A stretch of 64,000 nt of DNA, taken from Colimorpha sp002372855 (GTDB lineage: Bacteria; Bacteroidota; Bacteroidia; Bacteroidales; P3). A model generated the notes under the pieces. The model saw nothing but the letters and a program-made list of their open reading frames with translations, was not told the origin of the DNA and did not search any database. This document shows positions 17,289 to 26,329 of the stretch, piece by piece. The position numbers and the translations under genes are program-made. The stretch lies in the NCBI GenBank assembly GCA_946621635.1, contig CAMOOR010000001.1:1-64000 (forward strand). The letters are read 5' to 3'. How positions within the stretch are numbered: position 1 is the stretch's first letter; each line of letters begins with the position of its first letter.

Positions 17289-17323
17289 CATTTTTGATAA
17301 TATATAAAAACTCACTGTCAGAA

Positions 17324-19663
17324 ATGAAGAAACTATTTGTTTTTATGGCATTTGCACTATTGGCAGGCGCTGGCGTGGCCGGTGCCCAAACGAAGAATAT
17401 CACCCTGGAAGACATCTGGACAAAGGGAACCTTCCGTGCGAAGGGCGTCTACGGCATCCGCTCGATGGCCGACGGCGAGCACTACTGCACCATGAGCCGC
17501 ACGGGCATAGCCAAGTACAGCTACGCCACGGGCGAGAAGGTTGCCGACGTGTGCCTCTTCAACGCCCCCGACATGAAGAAGAAAGCCAAGCCCCTGCCCC
17601 CGATGGAAGGCTACGAGTTCAGCAAGGACGAGCAGAAGATACTGCTCAGCAGCGGTTTCGAGCCCATCTACCGCCACAGCGGCGTCAGCGACTACTACCT
17701 CTACGACGTCAAGGAGAAGACCTTTACGAAGATCAGCAACAACGGCAAGCAGCGCCTGACGACCCTCAGCCCCGACGGCACGAAGGTGGCCTTTGTGCGC
17801 GACAACAACCTCTACTGGATGGACCTCCAGACCCTGGAGGAGCACGCCATCACCACCGACGGCCGTGTGAACGAGATTATCAACGGCACCACCGACTGGG
17901 TGTACGAGGAGGAGTTCGCCATCACGCAGGGCTTCCAGTGGAGCCCCGACTCGAAGAAGATTGCCTACCTGCGCTTCGACGAAAGCAAGGTGAAGGAATA
18001 CAACATGCAGATGTGGGGCGCCCTCTATCCCGAGGACTACAAGTACAAATACCCCAAGGCCGGCGAGGACAACAGCAAGGTTCGGCTGACGGTGTACAAT
18101 ATCGAAACCAAGGACTCGTTCACTCCCGGTATCGACGGTATACCCACCGTGACCAACAGCGAGTCGACATGGGAGTATATCCCACGCTTCCAATGGACAA
18201 ACAGTTCCAATGTGTTGGCCTTCATGATAATGAACCGTCTACAGAACCAAATGAGGATTCTATCCTTCGACATTGCACAACAAGGGAAGTTGAGTACCCT
18301 CTACGAGGAGCAATGCGACACCTACGTCGATGTACCCGACACGTGGCAGTTCATCACCGTGGGCAAAGGCAAGAAGGCGCAGGAACAGATGCTTATCACC
18401 AGCGAGCGCGACGGCTACCGCCACATATACCTCTACAACATGCAGGGCAACCTCGTCAAGCAGGTGACCACCGGCGAGTGGGAGGTCTGCGACGTGCCCG
18501 GTGTGGATGTCAAGAACCAGCGCCTCTACTACACCAGCCGCGAGCACGGTGCCATCAACAAGAGCCTCTTCGTCATCGGCTTCGACGGCAAGAAAAAGAA
18601 GTGTCTGAACTATACAAAAGGCTTTTTGGCTGCCGTAACTTCCAACCCCGACAAAGATCCCGACGGCATGTACAGACTTCAAGTAACCAATAGCGGCACT
18701 AGTGGCAACGAGGCATTTGGCACATACAATGCCACGTTCAGCGAGGGCTGCAAATATTACATCTGCACCTACAGCAATGCCAATCTACCGCCGGTGTACA
18801 CCCTCCACGATGCCAGCGGCCAAATACTCCAATACTTGGAGACAAACTCCAAGCTGCAAAAAACAATGTACGACCACGCCGCTGCCCGTAAAGTGTTTGG
18901 CACGTTCAAAACCTCGAACGGCACCGCGTTGAACTACTACACCATTGCTCCAAGGGACATTGACGTGGACTATGACAAAATAAAATACCCCGTGCTCATC
19001 TACGTCTACGGCGGTCCCGGCAACCAGCAGGTGACCAACAGCTATGGCTACTCGGACTACTACTGGTACCACATGCTGGCCGACATGGGCTACATTGTCT
19101 TCTGCTTCGACGGCAGAGGCACCGGCGGCCGCGGGGCACAGTTCAAAAAGCAGACCTACGGCGACCTGGGCCGCATGGAGTGCGAGGACGCCATCGAGGC
19201 CGCCCGCTGGCTGGCCCAACAGCCGTGTGTGGACAAAGAGCGTATAGGCATCTGGGGCTGGAGCTTCGGCGGCTACCTCTCGACGCTCAGCCTGCTGAAG
19301 GGCAACGACGTCTTCAAGATGGCCATCGCCGTGGCCCCCGTGATGAACTGGCGCTACTACGACAACATCTACACCGAGCGCTTCCTCGGCCTGCCCAAGG
19401 ACAACGCCAAGGGCTACGACGACAACTCGCCGCTCAACTTCGCCAACCAGCTCAAGGGCAACTACCTGCTCATCCACGGCACGGGCGACGACAACGTGCA
19501 CTTCCAGAACAGCGCCGAGATGGTGGAGAAGCTGGAGGAGGCCGGCAAGCAGTTCGAGTTCCGCATCTACCCCAACAAGAACCACAGCATCTACGACGCC
19601 ACGGGCAACACCCGTCTCAACCTCTACCAGCTGATGACGGACTTTATTGAGAGAAAATTATAA
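17324..19663 (+). CDS. dipeptidyl peptidase IV (S9B serine peptidase), exported
   Basis: The protein has 779 residues from the ATG at 17324, chosen because MKKLFVFMAFALLAGAGVAGAQ is a clean signal peptide; the upstream ATG at 17294 lies too close to the promoter. Residues ~60-500 form the N-terminal eight-bladed propeller (DPPIV_N), including the substrate-binding Glu-Glu pair in DWVYEEEFA. The C-terminal alpha/beta-hydrolase has the nucleophile in GIWGWSFGGYLS (Ser ~646), an acid in GTGDDNVHF (~Asp 720) and a His in NKNHSIYD (~752). It removes X-Pro or X-Ala dipeptides in the periplasm, consistent with peptide-based nutrition. A beta-barrel gene follows 6 bp downstream. Confidence 0.95.
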   Translation: MKKLFVFMAFALLAGAGVAGAQTKNITLEDIWTKGTFRAKGVYGIRSMADGEHYCTMSRTGIAKYSYATGEKVADVCLFNAPDMKKKAKPLPPMEGYEFSKDEQKILLSSGFEPIYRHSGVSDYYLYDVKEKTFTKISNNGKQRLTTLSPDGTKVAFVRDNNLYWMDLQTLEEHAITTDGRVNEIINGTTDWVYEEEFAITQGFQWSPDSKKIAYLRFDESKVKEYNMQMWGALYPEDYKYKYPKAGEDNSKVRLTVYNIETKDSFTPGIDGIPTVTNSESTWEYIPRFQWTNSSNVLAFMIMNRLQNQMRILSFDIAQQGKLSTLYEEQCDTYVDVPDTWQFITVGKGKKAQEQMLITSERDGYRHIYLYNMQGNLVKQVTTGEWEVCDVPGVDVKNQRLYYTSREHGAINKSLFVIGFDGKKKKCLNYTKGFLAAVTSNPDKDPDGMYRLQVTNSGTSGNEAFGTYNATFSEGCKYYICTYSNANLPPVYTLHDASGQILQYLETNSKLQKTMYDHAAARKVFGTFKTSNGTALNYYTIAPRDIDVDYDKIKYPVLIYVYGGPGNQQVTNSYGYSDYYWYHMLADMGYIVFCFDGRGTGGRGAQFKKQTYGDLGRMECEDAIEAARWLAQQPCVDKERIGIWGWSFGGYLSTLSLLKGNDVFKMAIAVAPVMNWRYYDNIYTERFLGLPKDNAKGYDDNSPLNFANQLKGNYLLIHGTGDDNVHFQNSAEMVEKLEEAGKQFEFRIYPNKNHSIYDATGNTRLNLYQLMTDFIERKL

Positions 19664-19669
19664 TCGATT

Positions 19670-20434
19670 ATGAAGAAGATATTTTTATTGGGATTAATGG
19701 GTTTGATGGGCATCATGGGAGCCCAGGCCCAGTTTGGCAACTACGGCGTGAAAGTCGGCGTCGGCATGGCCACGGTGGACGACGACCTCTCCTCCAAGTC
19801 GCCCATCCTCGGAGCCTCCGTTGGCGGCTACATCAACTACACCTTCGCCCAGAGCGAGAGTGTGCTCGCCGAGACCTTTTTCCTGCAGACGGGGCTGAAC
19901 CTGACGCGCCGCGGCGGCAACTTCCAGGAGGTGCTGGAGAACGGCGCCAGCCTGATGTTCCGCGAGGGCTACTACCACTCGTACTACCTGCAGCTGCCCA
20001 TCCTGGCCTGTGTGCACTACGAGCTGCCCATCCGCGCCTCCGGCCACGTTGTCGGAGTCTTCCTGGGCCCGGCGGTGAGCTTCGGCCTCTTCGGCCGCTA
20101 CGGCGACCGCCGCATCACCCCCAGCGTGACCTCCACCGCTGCCAACTACGACGTCAACTTCAACGGTTCGGCCGACGACCGTCAGGTCTTCAACCATATC
20201 AACCGTCTGGACGTCAGCGCCATCATCGGCATCAGCTATGAATACAAACGCCTGTCGGCATCTTTCTATGTCGACCACGGTTTCCTGGCCACCTCGGAGG
20301 GCGACGACATTCTGCGCATCATCGAGAACAACCAGAGCGGCAGCAACAAGGTCGACGTCAAGATTCCCAACGGCCACAATATCGCCTTCATGCTCTCCGT
20401 AGGCTACAGCCTTGGAAGCTTTATGCAAGAATAA
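19670..20434 (+). CDS. exported PorT-like outer-membrane beta-barrel protein
   Basis: The protein has 254 residues with a signal peptide (MKKIFLLGLMGLMGIMGAQA). It alternates amphipathic strands: VKVGVGMATV, LQTGLNLTRRGG, YLQLPILACVHYELP, VGVFLGPAVSFGLFG, LDVSAIIGISYEYKRLSASF and NIAFMLSVGYSLGSF. The LQLPIL...GPAVSFGL order is the pattern of the Bacteroidota PorT/OMP_b-brl_2 family. It lies 6 bp after the dipeptidyl peptidase stop codon and is probably co-transcribed. Role unknown. Confidence 0.8.
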   Translation: MKKIFLLGLMGLMGIMGAQAQFGNYGVKVGVGMATVDDDLSSKSPILGASVGGYINYTFAQSESVLAETFFLQTGLNLTRRGGNFQEVLENGASLMFREGYYHSYYLQLPILACVHYELPIRASGHVVGVFLGPAVSFGLFGRYGDRRITPSVTSTAANYDVNFNGSADDRQVFNHINRLDVSAIIGISYEYKRLSASFYVDHGFLATSEGDDILRIIENNQSGSNKVDVKIPNGHNIAFMLSVGYSLGSFMQE

Positions 20435-20469
20435 CAATACCCTGACTCCTAAAAAAAACACAGAAATAA

Positions 20470-21993
20470 ATGGTAAGAGTAAGATTCGCCCCCTCCCCCA
20501 CCGGGCCACTCCACATCGGCGGTGTGCGCACCGCCCTCTACAACTACCTCTTCGCCCGCCAACAGGGGGGCAAGATGATTCTCCGCATCGAAGACACCGA
20601 CCAGACACGTTTTGTACCGGGTGCCGAACAATACATCATCGAGGCTCTCGACTGGCTGGGCATCCAGTTTGACGAAGGCGTGCACATCGGCGGCCCCTAC
20701 GGTCCCTATCGCCAGAGCGACCGCAAGCCCATGTACCGCCAGTACGCCGACCAGCTCATCCGCGACGGCTGGGCCTACTACGCTTTCGACCGCCCCGAAG
20801 CCCTCGAGGCCAAGCGCAAAGAATACGAGGCGGAGAAGAAGACCTTCCAGTACGACTGCAACACCCGCAGCCAGATGGAGAACAGCCTGAGCCTCGGCAT
20901 GGAAGAGGCGCAGCGCCGCATCGACGCCGGCGACCCCTACGTGGTGCGCTTCAAGTTCCCCGAGGGCATCGACATTACGGTGCACGACCTTATCCGCGGC
21001 GACGTGACGATGAACAGCCGCCTGCTGGACGACAAGGTGCTCTTCAAGAGCGACGGCATGCCCACCTACCACCTGGCCAACATCGTGGACGACCACACGA
21101 TGGAGATCACCCACGTGATTCGTGGCGAAGAATGGCTGCCGAGCGCCCCGCTGCACGTCATGCTGTACAAAGCCTTCGGCTGGGAGGACACCATGCCGCA
21201 GTTCGCCCACCTGCCCCTGCTGCTCAAGCCCGAGGGCAACGGCAAGCTGAGCAAGCGCGACGGCGACCGCCTGGGATTCCCTGTCTTCCCCCTGGAATGG
21301 CACGACCCCAAGAGCGGCGAAATCAGCAGTGGCTACCGCGAAAAAGGCTACCTGCCCCAGGCGGTGGTCAACATGCTGGCCCTCCTCGGCTGGAACCCGG
21401 GAACTGAACAGGAAATCATGTCGATGGACGAGCTCATCAAGCTCTTCAACATCGAGCACATCAGCAAGAACGGTGCCAAGTTCAACCTTGACAAGGCCAA
21501 ATGGTTCAACCACGAATACTTCCAAAAGCTCGGGGACGAGGAGGTGGCGTCCTACCTCGAAGCGCAGCTCAAGGAACACGGCATCAGCGCCGAGCACGAC
21601 TACGTGGTGAAGGTGGCAGGCATGATGAAGGAGCGCATCACCTTCCCCAGCGAGCTGTGGGAGACCTGCTGCTACTTCTTCCAGGCCCCGACGGAATACA
21701 ACGAGAAAGACGTTGCCAAACGCTGGACCCCCGATATGCACATCCACATGCAGAAGGTCATAGACATCCTGAACACCGTACCCTTCGAGCACGACGCAAT
21801 CCACAAGGCCCTGCTGGACGACTACATTGCCGCCAACGGGCTGAACACCGGCAAGGTGATGAACTCGCTGCGCATCGCCGTGGTGGGCCGCACCGTGGGT
21901 CCGGACATGATCACCCTCGTCCTCACCATCGGCAAGGAGGAGACCATCCGCCGCGTGGAACGCGCCATTGAAAAAATAAAAATTGAAAAATAA
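20470..21993 (+). CDS. gltX: glutamyl-tRNA synthetase
   Basis: The protein has 507 residues. Class I signatures are present: VRFAPSPTGPLHIGGVRTAL (HIGH-type motif at the N-terminus) and KLSKRDGD (KMSKS-type, ~residues 258-265), with the discriminating RIEDTDQTR. The C-terminal anticodon-binding helical domain includes LPQAVVNMLALLGWNPG. Length and order are normal for the bacterial enzyme that charges tRNA-Glu in the cytoplasm. It precedes the Skp-like gene by 11 bp. Confidence 0.96.
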   Translation: MVRVRFAPSPTGPLHIGGVRTALYNYLFARQQGGKMILRIEDTDQTRFVPGAEQYIIEALDWLGIQFDEGVHIGGPYGPYRQSDRKPMYRQYADQLIRDGWAYYAFDRPEALEAKRKEYEAEKKTFQYDCNTRSQMENSLSLGMEEAQRRIDAGDPYVVRFKFPEGIDITVHDLIRGDVTMNSRLLDDKVLFKSDGMPTYHLANIVDDHTMEITHVIRGEEWLPSAPLHVMLYKAFGWEDTMPQFAHLPLLLKPEGNGKLSKRDGDRLGFPVFPLEWHDPKSGEISSGYREKGYLPQAVVNMLALLGWNPGTEQEIMSMDELIKLFNIEHISKNGAKFNLDKAKWFNHEYFQKLGDEEVASYLEAQLKEHGISAEHDYVVKVAGMMKERITFPSELWETCCYFFQAPTEYNEKDVAKRWTPDMHIHMQKVIDILNTVPFEHDAIHKALLDDYIAANGLNTGKVMNSLRIAVVGRTVGPDMITLVLTIGKEETIRRVERAIEKIKIEK

Positions 21994-22004
21994 AAAAGAC
22001 AACA

Positions 22005-22634
22005 ATGGAAAACAATAAACTGAGCAAAATCCTTCTGGCCTGCAACGCAGTGCTGCTGCTGGGCCTTATCGGCATCTACATTCTCCACTTCACCTCGGCC
22101 CCCAAGAGCAAAGTGAACCCCGAAGCCGCCGCCCCCCTGCAGAAAGAAGGCGGACTGACCATCGCATACGTCGACACCGACACTCTTCTGGCCAACTACG
22201 AGTACGCCAAAGAGCTGGAGCAGGAACTCCTGGCCTACAAGAGCCAGCAGGAGCAGTATGGCCGCCAGCAGATTGAGAAATTCCAGAAGGACTACCAGGA
22301 CTACCTGAAGAACGGCGCCAACATGACGCGCACACAGCAGGAAGCCAAGGAGGCCGAACTGAAACAGCGCTCCGAGAAGATGGCCACCCTGGAGCAGGAG
22401 CTCACCGCCAAAATCATGGAACGCCAGATGGAGGAAAACACCAAGCTGCTCAACGCCATCTTCGCTTTTGTGCGCGAATACAACGCACAGAACCAGCAGT
22501 TCGACATCATCCTCCGCAAAACCTTCGAGAACGCTCCCTCCCTCTACCTCAACCCCGGCATGGACATCACCAAGGAGATTCTGGACGGGCTCAACGAAGA
22601 ACACCGCAACCTCAAGGCCAAAAAGGAAGAGTAG
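22005..22634 (+). CDS. OmpH/Skp-family periplasmic chaperone-like protein
   Basis: The protein has 209 residues. An N-terminal hydrophobic segment (ILLACNAVLLLGLIGIYILHF, ~8-28) serves as a signal or anchor. The mature part begins IAYVDTDTLLANYEYAKELE, the typical Skp opening. A long charged helical hairpin rich in Glu/Gln/Lys follows (~75-160), and the C-terminal strand LYLNPGMDITKEIL closes the domain. Skp proteins hold unfolded outer-membrane proteins in the periplasm. The N-terminal segment lacks an obvious cleavage site, so it may stay membrane-anchored. A terminator follows 30 bp downstream. Confidence 0.85.
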   Translation: MENNKLSKILLACNAVLLLGLIGIYILHFTSAPKSKVNPEAAAPLQKEGGLTIAYVDTDTLLANYEYAKELEQELLAYKSQQEQYGRQQIEKFQKDYQDYLKNGANMTRTQQEAKEAELKQRSEKMATLEQELTAKIMERQMEENTKLLNAIFAFVREYNAQNQQFDIILRKTFENAPSLYLNPGMDITKEILDGLNEEHRNLKAKKEE

Positions 22635-22663
22635 CCGACAAAGGCCACTCCCATTTACAATTC

Positions 22664-22694
22664 AGCCACAGCCAAAAGCTGTGGCTTTCTTTTT
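22664..22694 (+). terminator. intrinsic terminator after the Skp-like gene
   Basis: Stem AGCCACAGC / GCTGTGGCT with a CAAAA loop, followed by TTCTTTTT. It ends the gltX-Skp transcript just before a convergent gene. Confidence 0.9.
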
Positions 22695-22716
22695 ACACCT
22701 TGGAAGATGAGTGGCA

Positions 22717-23802
22717 TCAGTCGCGACGCGAACGGACAAACTTGGCGCCAAGGGCACTGAAAGTAGTGCGTCGAAGAAAGTAATAATCAATAAGAATCAA
22801 CCGCTTATAAACACACGAGACGGTGTGGTGGGGCAACATGGAACGCTTGTCGACAAGCTCCTGGTGCTGGTCCCTGAATTCCTGATGCGCCTGCCATACA
22901 GCCTTGAACTCGCCGAGGTTCCCCTGCAGGAGAAACTTCAGCGCCGCGACACCGTCGAGCACCATGCGCCGGCGAATCACGCGTTTCAGGCGCCGGGCAG
23001 GGAGGTTCTTATAGAGCATGGCGAGGTTGTTGCGGAAATTGAGACGGGTCTTGAAAGGCGAGCTCTTGGGCAGGGTGCCGCCGCCGACGTGGTAGACCGT
23101 CGAACGGGGACAATAACGCACCTGGTAGCCGTGGTTTTTGGCACGCCAGCAGAAGTCAATCTCTTCCATATGGGCAAAGAAATCGCCGTCCAAGCCACCG
23201 AGTCTGTGGAAGACATTGGCCCGGACAAACATGGCCGCACCGGAAGCCCAGAAGATGTCGCACTCGTCGTCGTACTGCCCATGGTCGCGCTCCAGCGAGG
23301 AGAAGAGACGTCCGCGGCAGAAGGGATAGCCATAGTGGTCGATGAACCCTCCCGCACCTCCGGCATACTCGAAGGTGTCCTTGCTGTCATACATCAGCAG
23401 CTTGGGCTGGGCAATGGCCACGCGGGCCTCGCGTTCCATCATGGCAACCACCGGCTGCACCCAGTGGGGGGTGCATTCCACGTCGCTGTTGAGCAGCACA
23501 TAGTAGTCGGCCTTCACCTGCGCCAGCGCCCGGTTGTAGCCTTCGGCAAAGCCGTAGTTTTTGTCCAAGAGCACCAGACGCACTTGAGGATAGGATGCCT
23601 GGAGGAAAGCGACAGAGTCGTCGGTCGAGCCGTTGTCGGCCACCACCACCTCCGACGAGAGGTCGAGGCGAGGGCTGTTGGGGGTCTGCCATCCGGCCTC
23701 CGACTCGCTGTCCATCAACGAGTATTTGAGAACCGACGGCATGAAACGCTCCAGCATCGGGCGTCCGTTCCAGTTGAGTATTACGATGGCAACGTGTATC
23801 AT
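22717..23802 (-). CDS. family 2 glycosyltransferase
   Basis: The protein has 361 residues. The GT-A fold begins IHVAIVILNWNGRPMLERF and continues with VVVADNGSTDDSVAFL, the NYGFAEGYNRAL acceptor/donor loop and YYVLLNSDVECTP (a DxD-like NSDVE). The acceptor region ASGAAMFVRANVF...FFAHMEEIDFCWR is the rhamnosyl/galactosyl-transferase type signature. There is a ~20-residue non-conserved segment after residue 25. It probably adds a sugar to surface polysaccharide or lipid A-linked glycan. It is the last gene of a minus-strand group with an acyltransferase and a GWxTD protein. Confidence 0.88.
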   Translation of the reverse strand: MIHVAIVILNWNGRPMLERFMPSVLKYSLMDSESEAGWQTPNSPRLDLSSEVVVADNGSTDDSVAFLQASYPQVRLVLLDKNYGFAEGYNRALAQVKADYYVLLNSDVECTPHWVQPVVAMMEREARVAIAQPKLLMYDSKDTFEYAGGAGGFIDHYGYPFCRGRLFSSLERDHGQYDDECDIFWASGAAMFVRANVFHRLGGLDGDFFAHMEEIDFCWRAKNHGYQVRYCPRSTVYHVGGGTLPKSSPFKTRLNFRNNLAMLYKNLPARRLKRVIRRRMVLDGVAALKFLLQGNLGEFKAVWQAHQEFRDQHQELVDKRSMLPHHTVSCVYKRLILIDYYFLRRTTFSALGAKFVRSRRD

Positions 23803-23814
23803 GGTTGTAAAAGG

Positions 23815-24663
23815 CTAAGCAATGTTGAGAGATTTGACTGGATGCAACGGCGATTGTTGCGGACGGGTGAGTTTCCAGCGGCGGTGGCTCCAGAGCCAGA
23901 ACTCGGGTCGCGTCGCAATGTCGGCCTCCAGGGTGCGGATGTATCGCTCCTCGATGGTGTATTGCGGCACCGCCTGAGGGTCCTCGCAGAGGAGGCTGAA
24001 GGTAATGGTATAACGCCCGCGGCGAGGTTTGTCGACGCGATAGTATAGCACAGGGTAGTTGTAGCGGCGGGCAAAATTCTCCGCACCATAAAGGAAGGCT
24101 GTCTCCTGGTGGAAGAAAGTGGTCCAGTAGCTCCTGTCGGGATGCGCCGGCGACTGGTCGCTGAGCATCATCAAAGCACATGGCACATGGTGCTTGTCGT
24201 AGAAATCCACCACCTGCCTCACCGTGTCCGGATAAACCACCTCGGTGCCAAAGCGCGTGCGGCGACGGAACACCCACGGCTCAAGAACCTTGTTGCTTAA
24301 GGGTTTGCCCACGCCGATACCATGGTGGAAGAGCTGCATATTGAGCGAAGTGACCATGTATTCCCAATTGTTGTAGTGGGCCGACATGAGAATCACCGAA
24401 CGTCCCTGCTCGTAGTAGCGGTTGACAAGGTCGCGGTTCACCACATGGTAGCGTTTCATGATGCTGCGCGGCGAAGCGAAAAGATTGTAGAGACCTTCGA
24501 TGAGGAGGTCACAAAGATGACGGTAGTAGCGGCGCTCTGTCTTCAGCCGTTCCTTCTCGTCCTTTTCGGGGAATGCCGCCGCCAGATTGCGCCGCACCAC
24601 CTTGCGGCGGTAGCCCACAAGGTAATACGCGATGAAATACAATATGTCCGACAGCAAATACAT
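23815..24663 (-). CDS. lysophospholipid / lauroyl (LpxL-HtrB type) acyltransferase
   Basis: The protein has 282 residues. I chose the ATG at 24663 (MYLLSDILYFIAYYLVGY) rather than a TTG seven codons upstream. The N-terminal membrane segment is followed by YRRKVVRRNLAAAFPEKDEK, a hallmark of the LpxL/HtrB family. The catalytic HxxxxE motif is in SAHYNNWEY (~residues 94-102). The enzyme acylates the lipid A precursor, or a related lipid, at the inner membrane. Only 12 bp separate it from the downstream glycosyltransferase, so both probably act on envelope lipid or glycan. Confidence 0.88.
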   Translation of the reverse strand: MYLLSDILYFIAYYLVGYRRKVVRRNLAAAFPEKDEKERLKTERRYYRHLCDLLIEGLYNLFASPRSIMKRYHVVNRDLVNRYYEQGRSVILMSAHYNNWEYMVTSLNMQLFHHGIGVGKPLSNKVLEPWVFRRRTRFGTEVVYPDTVRQVVDFYDKHHVPCALMMLSDQSPAHPDRSYWTTFFHQETAFLYGAENFARRYNYPVLYYRVDKPRRGRYTITFSLLCEDPQAVPQYTIEERYIRTLEADIATRPEFWLWSHRRWKLTRPQQSPLHPVKSLNIA

Positions 24664-24690
24664 CGTGCGAGAAGGACCTGTCAAACCAAT

Positions 24691-26223
24691 TTAATAACCA
24701 CGCCTGAACTGTTCGCCCACCTCGCCGACGACATTGTCGCCCAACTGGTTGCGGCACAGACGACGCTCCCAGCCCGGATCCTGCACCTCGCCTCGGGCAT
24801 TGCTGTTGAGGAGGGTGTAGAGGCCGCTGCGATGCTCGTCCCAGAAGAGGAAGACACGCGTGTTGTCGTCCATCGGCAGTTTGTTGTAGCGCCATATCTG
24901 ATAGGGCAGATAGTAGACGTGTCCCTGCGATTCGGTCTCGAACTGGTTGGTGGCGTCGTCGCCGGTCTGACGCATCTGCAGCGGGGTGCCCGAATGGGTA
25001 CCGTTGAGGTTGCGCACCGAGACGAAGTTCTTCTCGTCGCGGACAAAGTCGGGCGGTCCGTACTGCAGGTATACGCGCCCGCGGTCGGTGTGGATGCCAA
25101 GGGTGCGCGGATAGCTGAAGGCGGCCTGCACATAGTCGATACGTTCTTTGTATTTAAGCCATTCCACCTCGGCGTTCAGCGGGTAGCGCTCCTGCCAGAA
25201 GCGGTAGAGGAAAGCCTGCTTCTCTTCGAGGCCCGGACGGGATATAAGGTCGCGCGACACCTGCTTCTCACGCTCAGATGCTATGGGATAGAGCGCGTCG
25301 AGATAGATGTTGAGCTGTGCCTCGTCGGTATAGGCTCCGGCGAAAGTCCCCGTGAAATCGCTAAGCTCTTCGCCCTTCACGCCGGGATTGGAACGGAAGA
25401 ACGGCAGCTTCTTGTAGAGGAGCAACTGGTTGTCGCTGTTGCGCAGCTCGACAACGAGGTTGAAGTTGCCCGAAGGCAGCTGCGAGATGTCCAGGCTGCC
25501 GTACACAGGCACATAGGACGAGCCGTATTTGCGCGACATGCTGCGCTGCGCCTCATAGCGGTTGCCCGTCTCCTGCTGTTCTATGTATGCCACCACCAGG
25601 AAAGGCTTCTTGCCCAGCTCCTGGTTGATATTGTAAATCTCGTAGTAGAAGTTCAGGTGATCCACCTGCTCGGGTACGAAGTCGCTGACATACGGCTCCA
25701 TATCGTATCCGCCGCGCGAGAAGATGTTCTCCGTGGTGGTGGGGGTGGCTTCTGCCATAAGCTGGATGGAGGAGAGCGTCGGATGGACATTGTCGAAGTT
25801 GAAGGCTAGCTTCTCGCTCACCATGGCCGCAGGAGCTTCCGAGTTCTTGTCGCGGATGGTCAGCTCAAGGTCGTATATGCCGTTGTTCAACGAAAAACGC
25901 TGCATGTCGATAAAACTGAAGTCCAGCTCCTCCAACGAGCCCACGGTGGGGCTGTTCAGGTCGTACTTCTTCACATAGCAGACCGAGTCGCCCTGCTTGG
26001 CAACGATGGTCACCTCGGCGGTAGCCCTGTAGCTGCCGTTGGGCTGCTTCACGAACTGCATCGTCCATGCGTCAAACGAGAGGTAGGTCTCCACATACGG
26101 CTGGCTGGTCGACGGGGCATAGAAAGTGCTGTAGCTGAACACCGCGCGCATCGACCCCTGCGCCTGGAGCGCGGTCCATCCCATGGCGGCCAGAATCACT
26201 AGCATTGATACTATCCTTTTCAT
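24691..26223 (-). CDS. exported GWxTD-domain protein
   Basis: The protein has 510 residues with a signal peptide (MKRIVSMLVILAAMGWTALQAQ). Two beta-rich regions come first (~25-250). The C-terminal ~170 residues fit the GWxTD domain of Bacteroidota: AFLYRFWQERYPLNAEVEWL, then GIHTDRGRVYLQYGPPDFV and YEIWRY-like YQIWRYNKLP. The function of this domain is not established. It is the first gene of the minus-strand group with the acyltransferase (27 bp downstream) and glycosyltransferase, pointing to an envelope role. Confidence 0.8.
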   Translation of the reverse strand: MKRIVSMLVILAAMGWTALQAQGSMRAVFSYSTFYAPSTSQPYVETYLSFDAWTMQFVKQPNGSYRATAEVTIVAKQGDSVCYVKKYDLNSPTVGSLEELDFSFIDMQRFSLNNGIYDLELTIRDKNSEAPAAMVSEKLAFNFDNVHPTLSSIQLMAEATPTTTENIFSRGGYDMEPYVSDFVPEQVDHLNFYYEIYNINQELGKKPFLVVAYIEQQETGNRYEAQRSMSRKYGSSYVPVYGSLDISQLPSGNFNLVVELRNSDNQLLLYKKLPFFRSNPGVKGEELSDFTGTFAGAYTDEAQLNIYLDALYPIASEREKQVSRDLISRPGLEEKQAFLYRFWQERYPLNAEVEWLKYKERIDYVQAAFSYPRTLGIHTDRGRVYLQYGPPDFVRDEKNFVSVRNLNGTHSGTPLQMRQTGDDATNQFETESQGHVYYLPYQIWRYNKLPMDDNTRVFLFWDEHRSGLYTLLNSNARGEVQDPGWERRLCRNQLGDNVVGEVGEQFRRGY

Positions 26224-26329
26224 CTCTTTTATCTTTAAAATTATATATACAACGCACTCCGCACATTTTTATTGCCCCGATGGCAATCTATGTGCTATTA
26301 ATTTTTGTTAAAAAAAATACTGTCTCCCG

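Larger units (their letters stand above)
16901..17323. other. divergent intergenic region with repeat arrays, palindromic element and promoter
   Basis: In order: AT-rich heptamer repeats (AATTAAA and AACTCTT types, 16955-17040), the 11-bp-unit palindrome (17047-17199), four GATGAGT heptamers (17206-17236), and the promoter of the dipeptidyl peptidase gene (17256-17288). I see no credible gene. Confidence 0.8.

Noticed and set aside
17079..17315. Minus-strand small peptides shared between palindromic element copies 1 and 3
   Set aside because: The shared ~38 residues simply translate the shared AT-rich palindrome; copy 2 lacks the same frame because its unit number differs.
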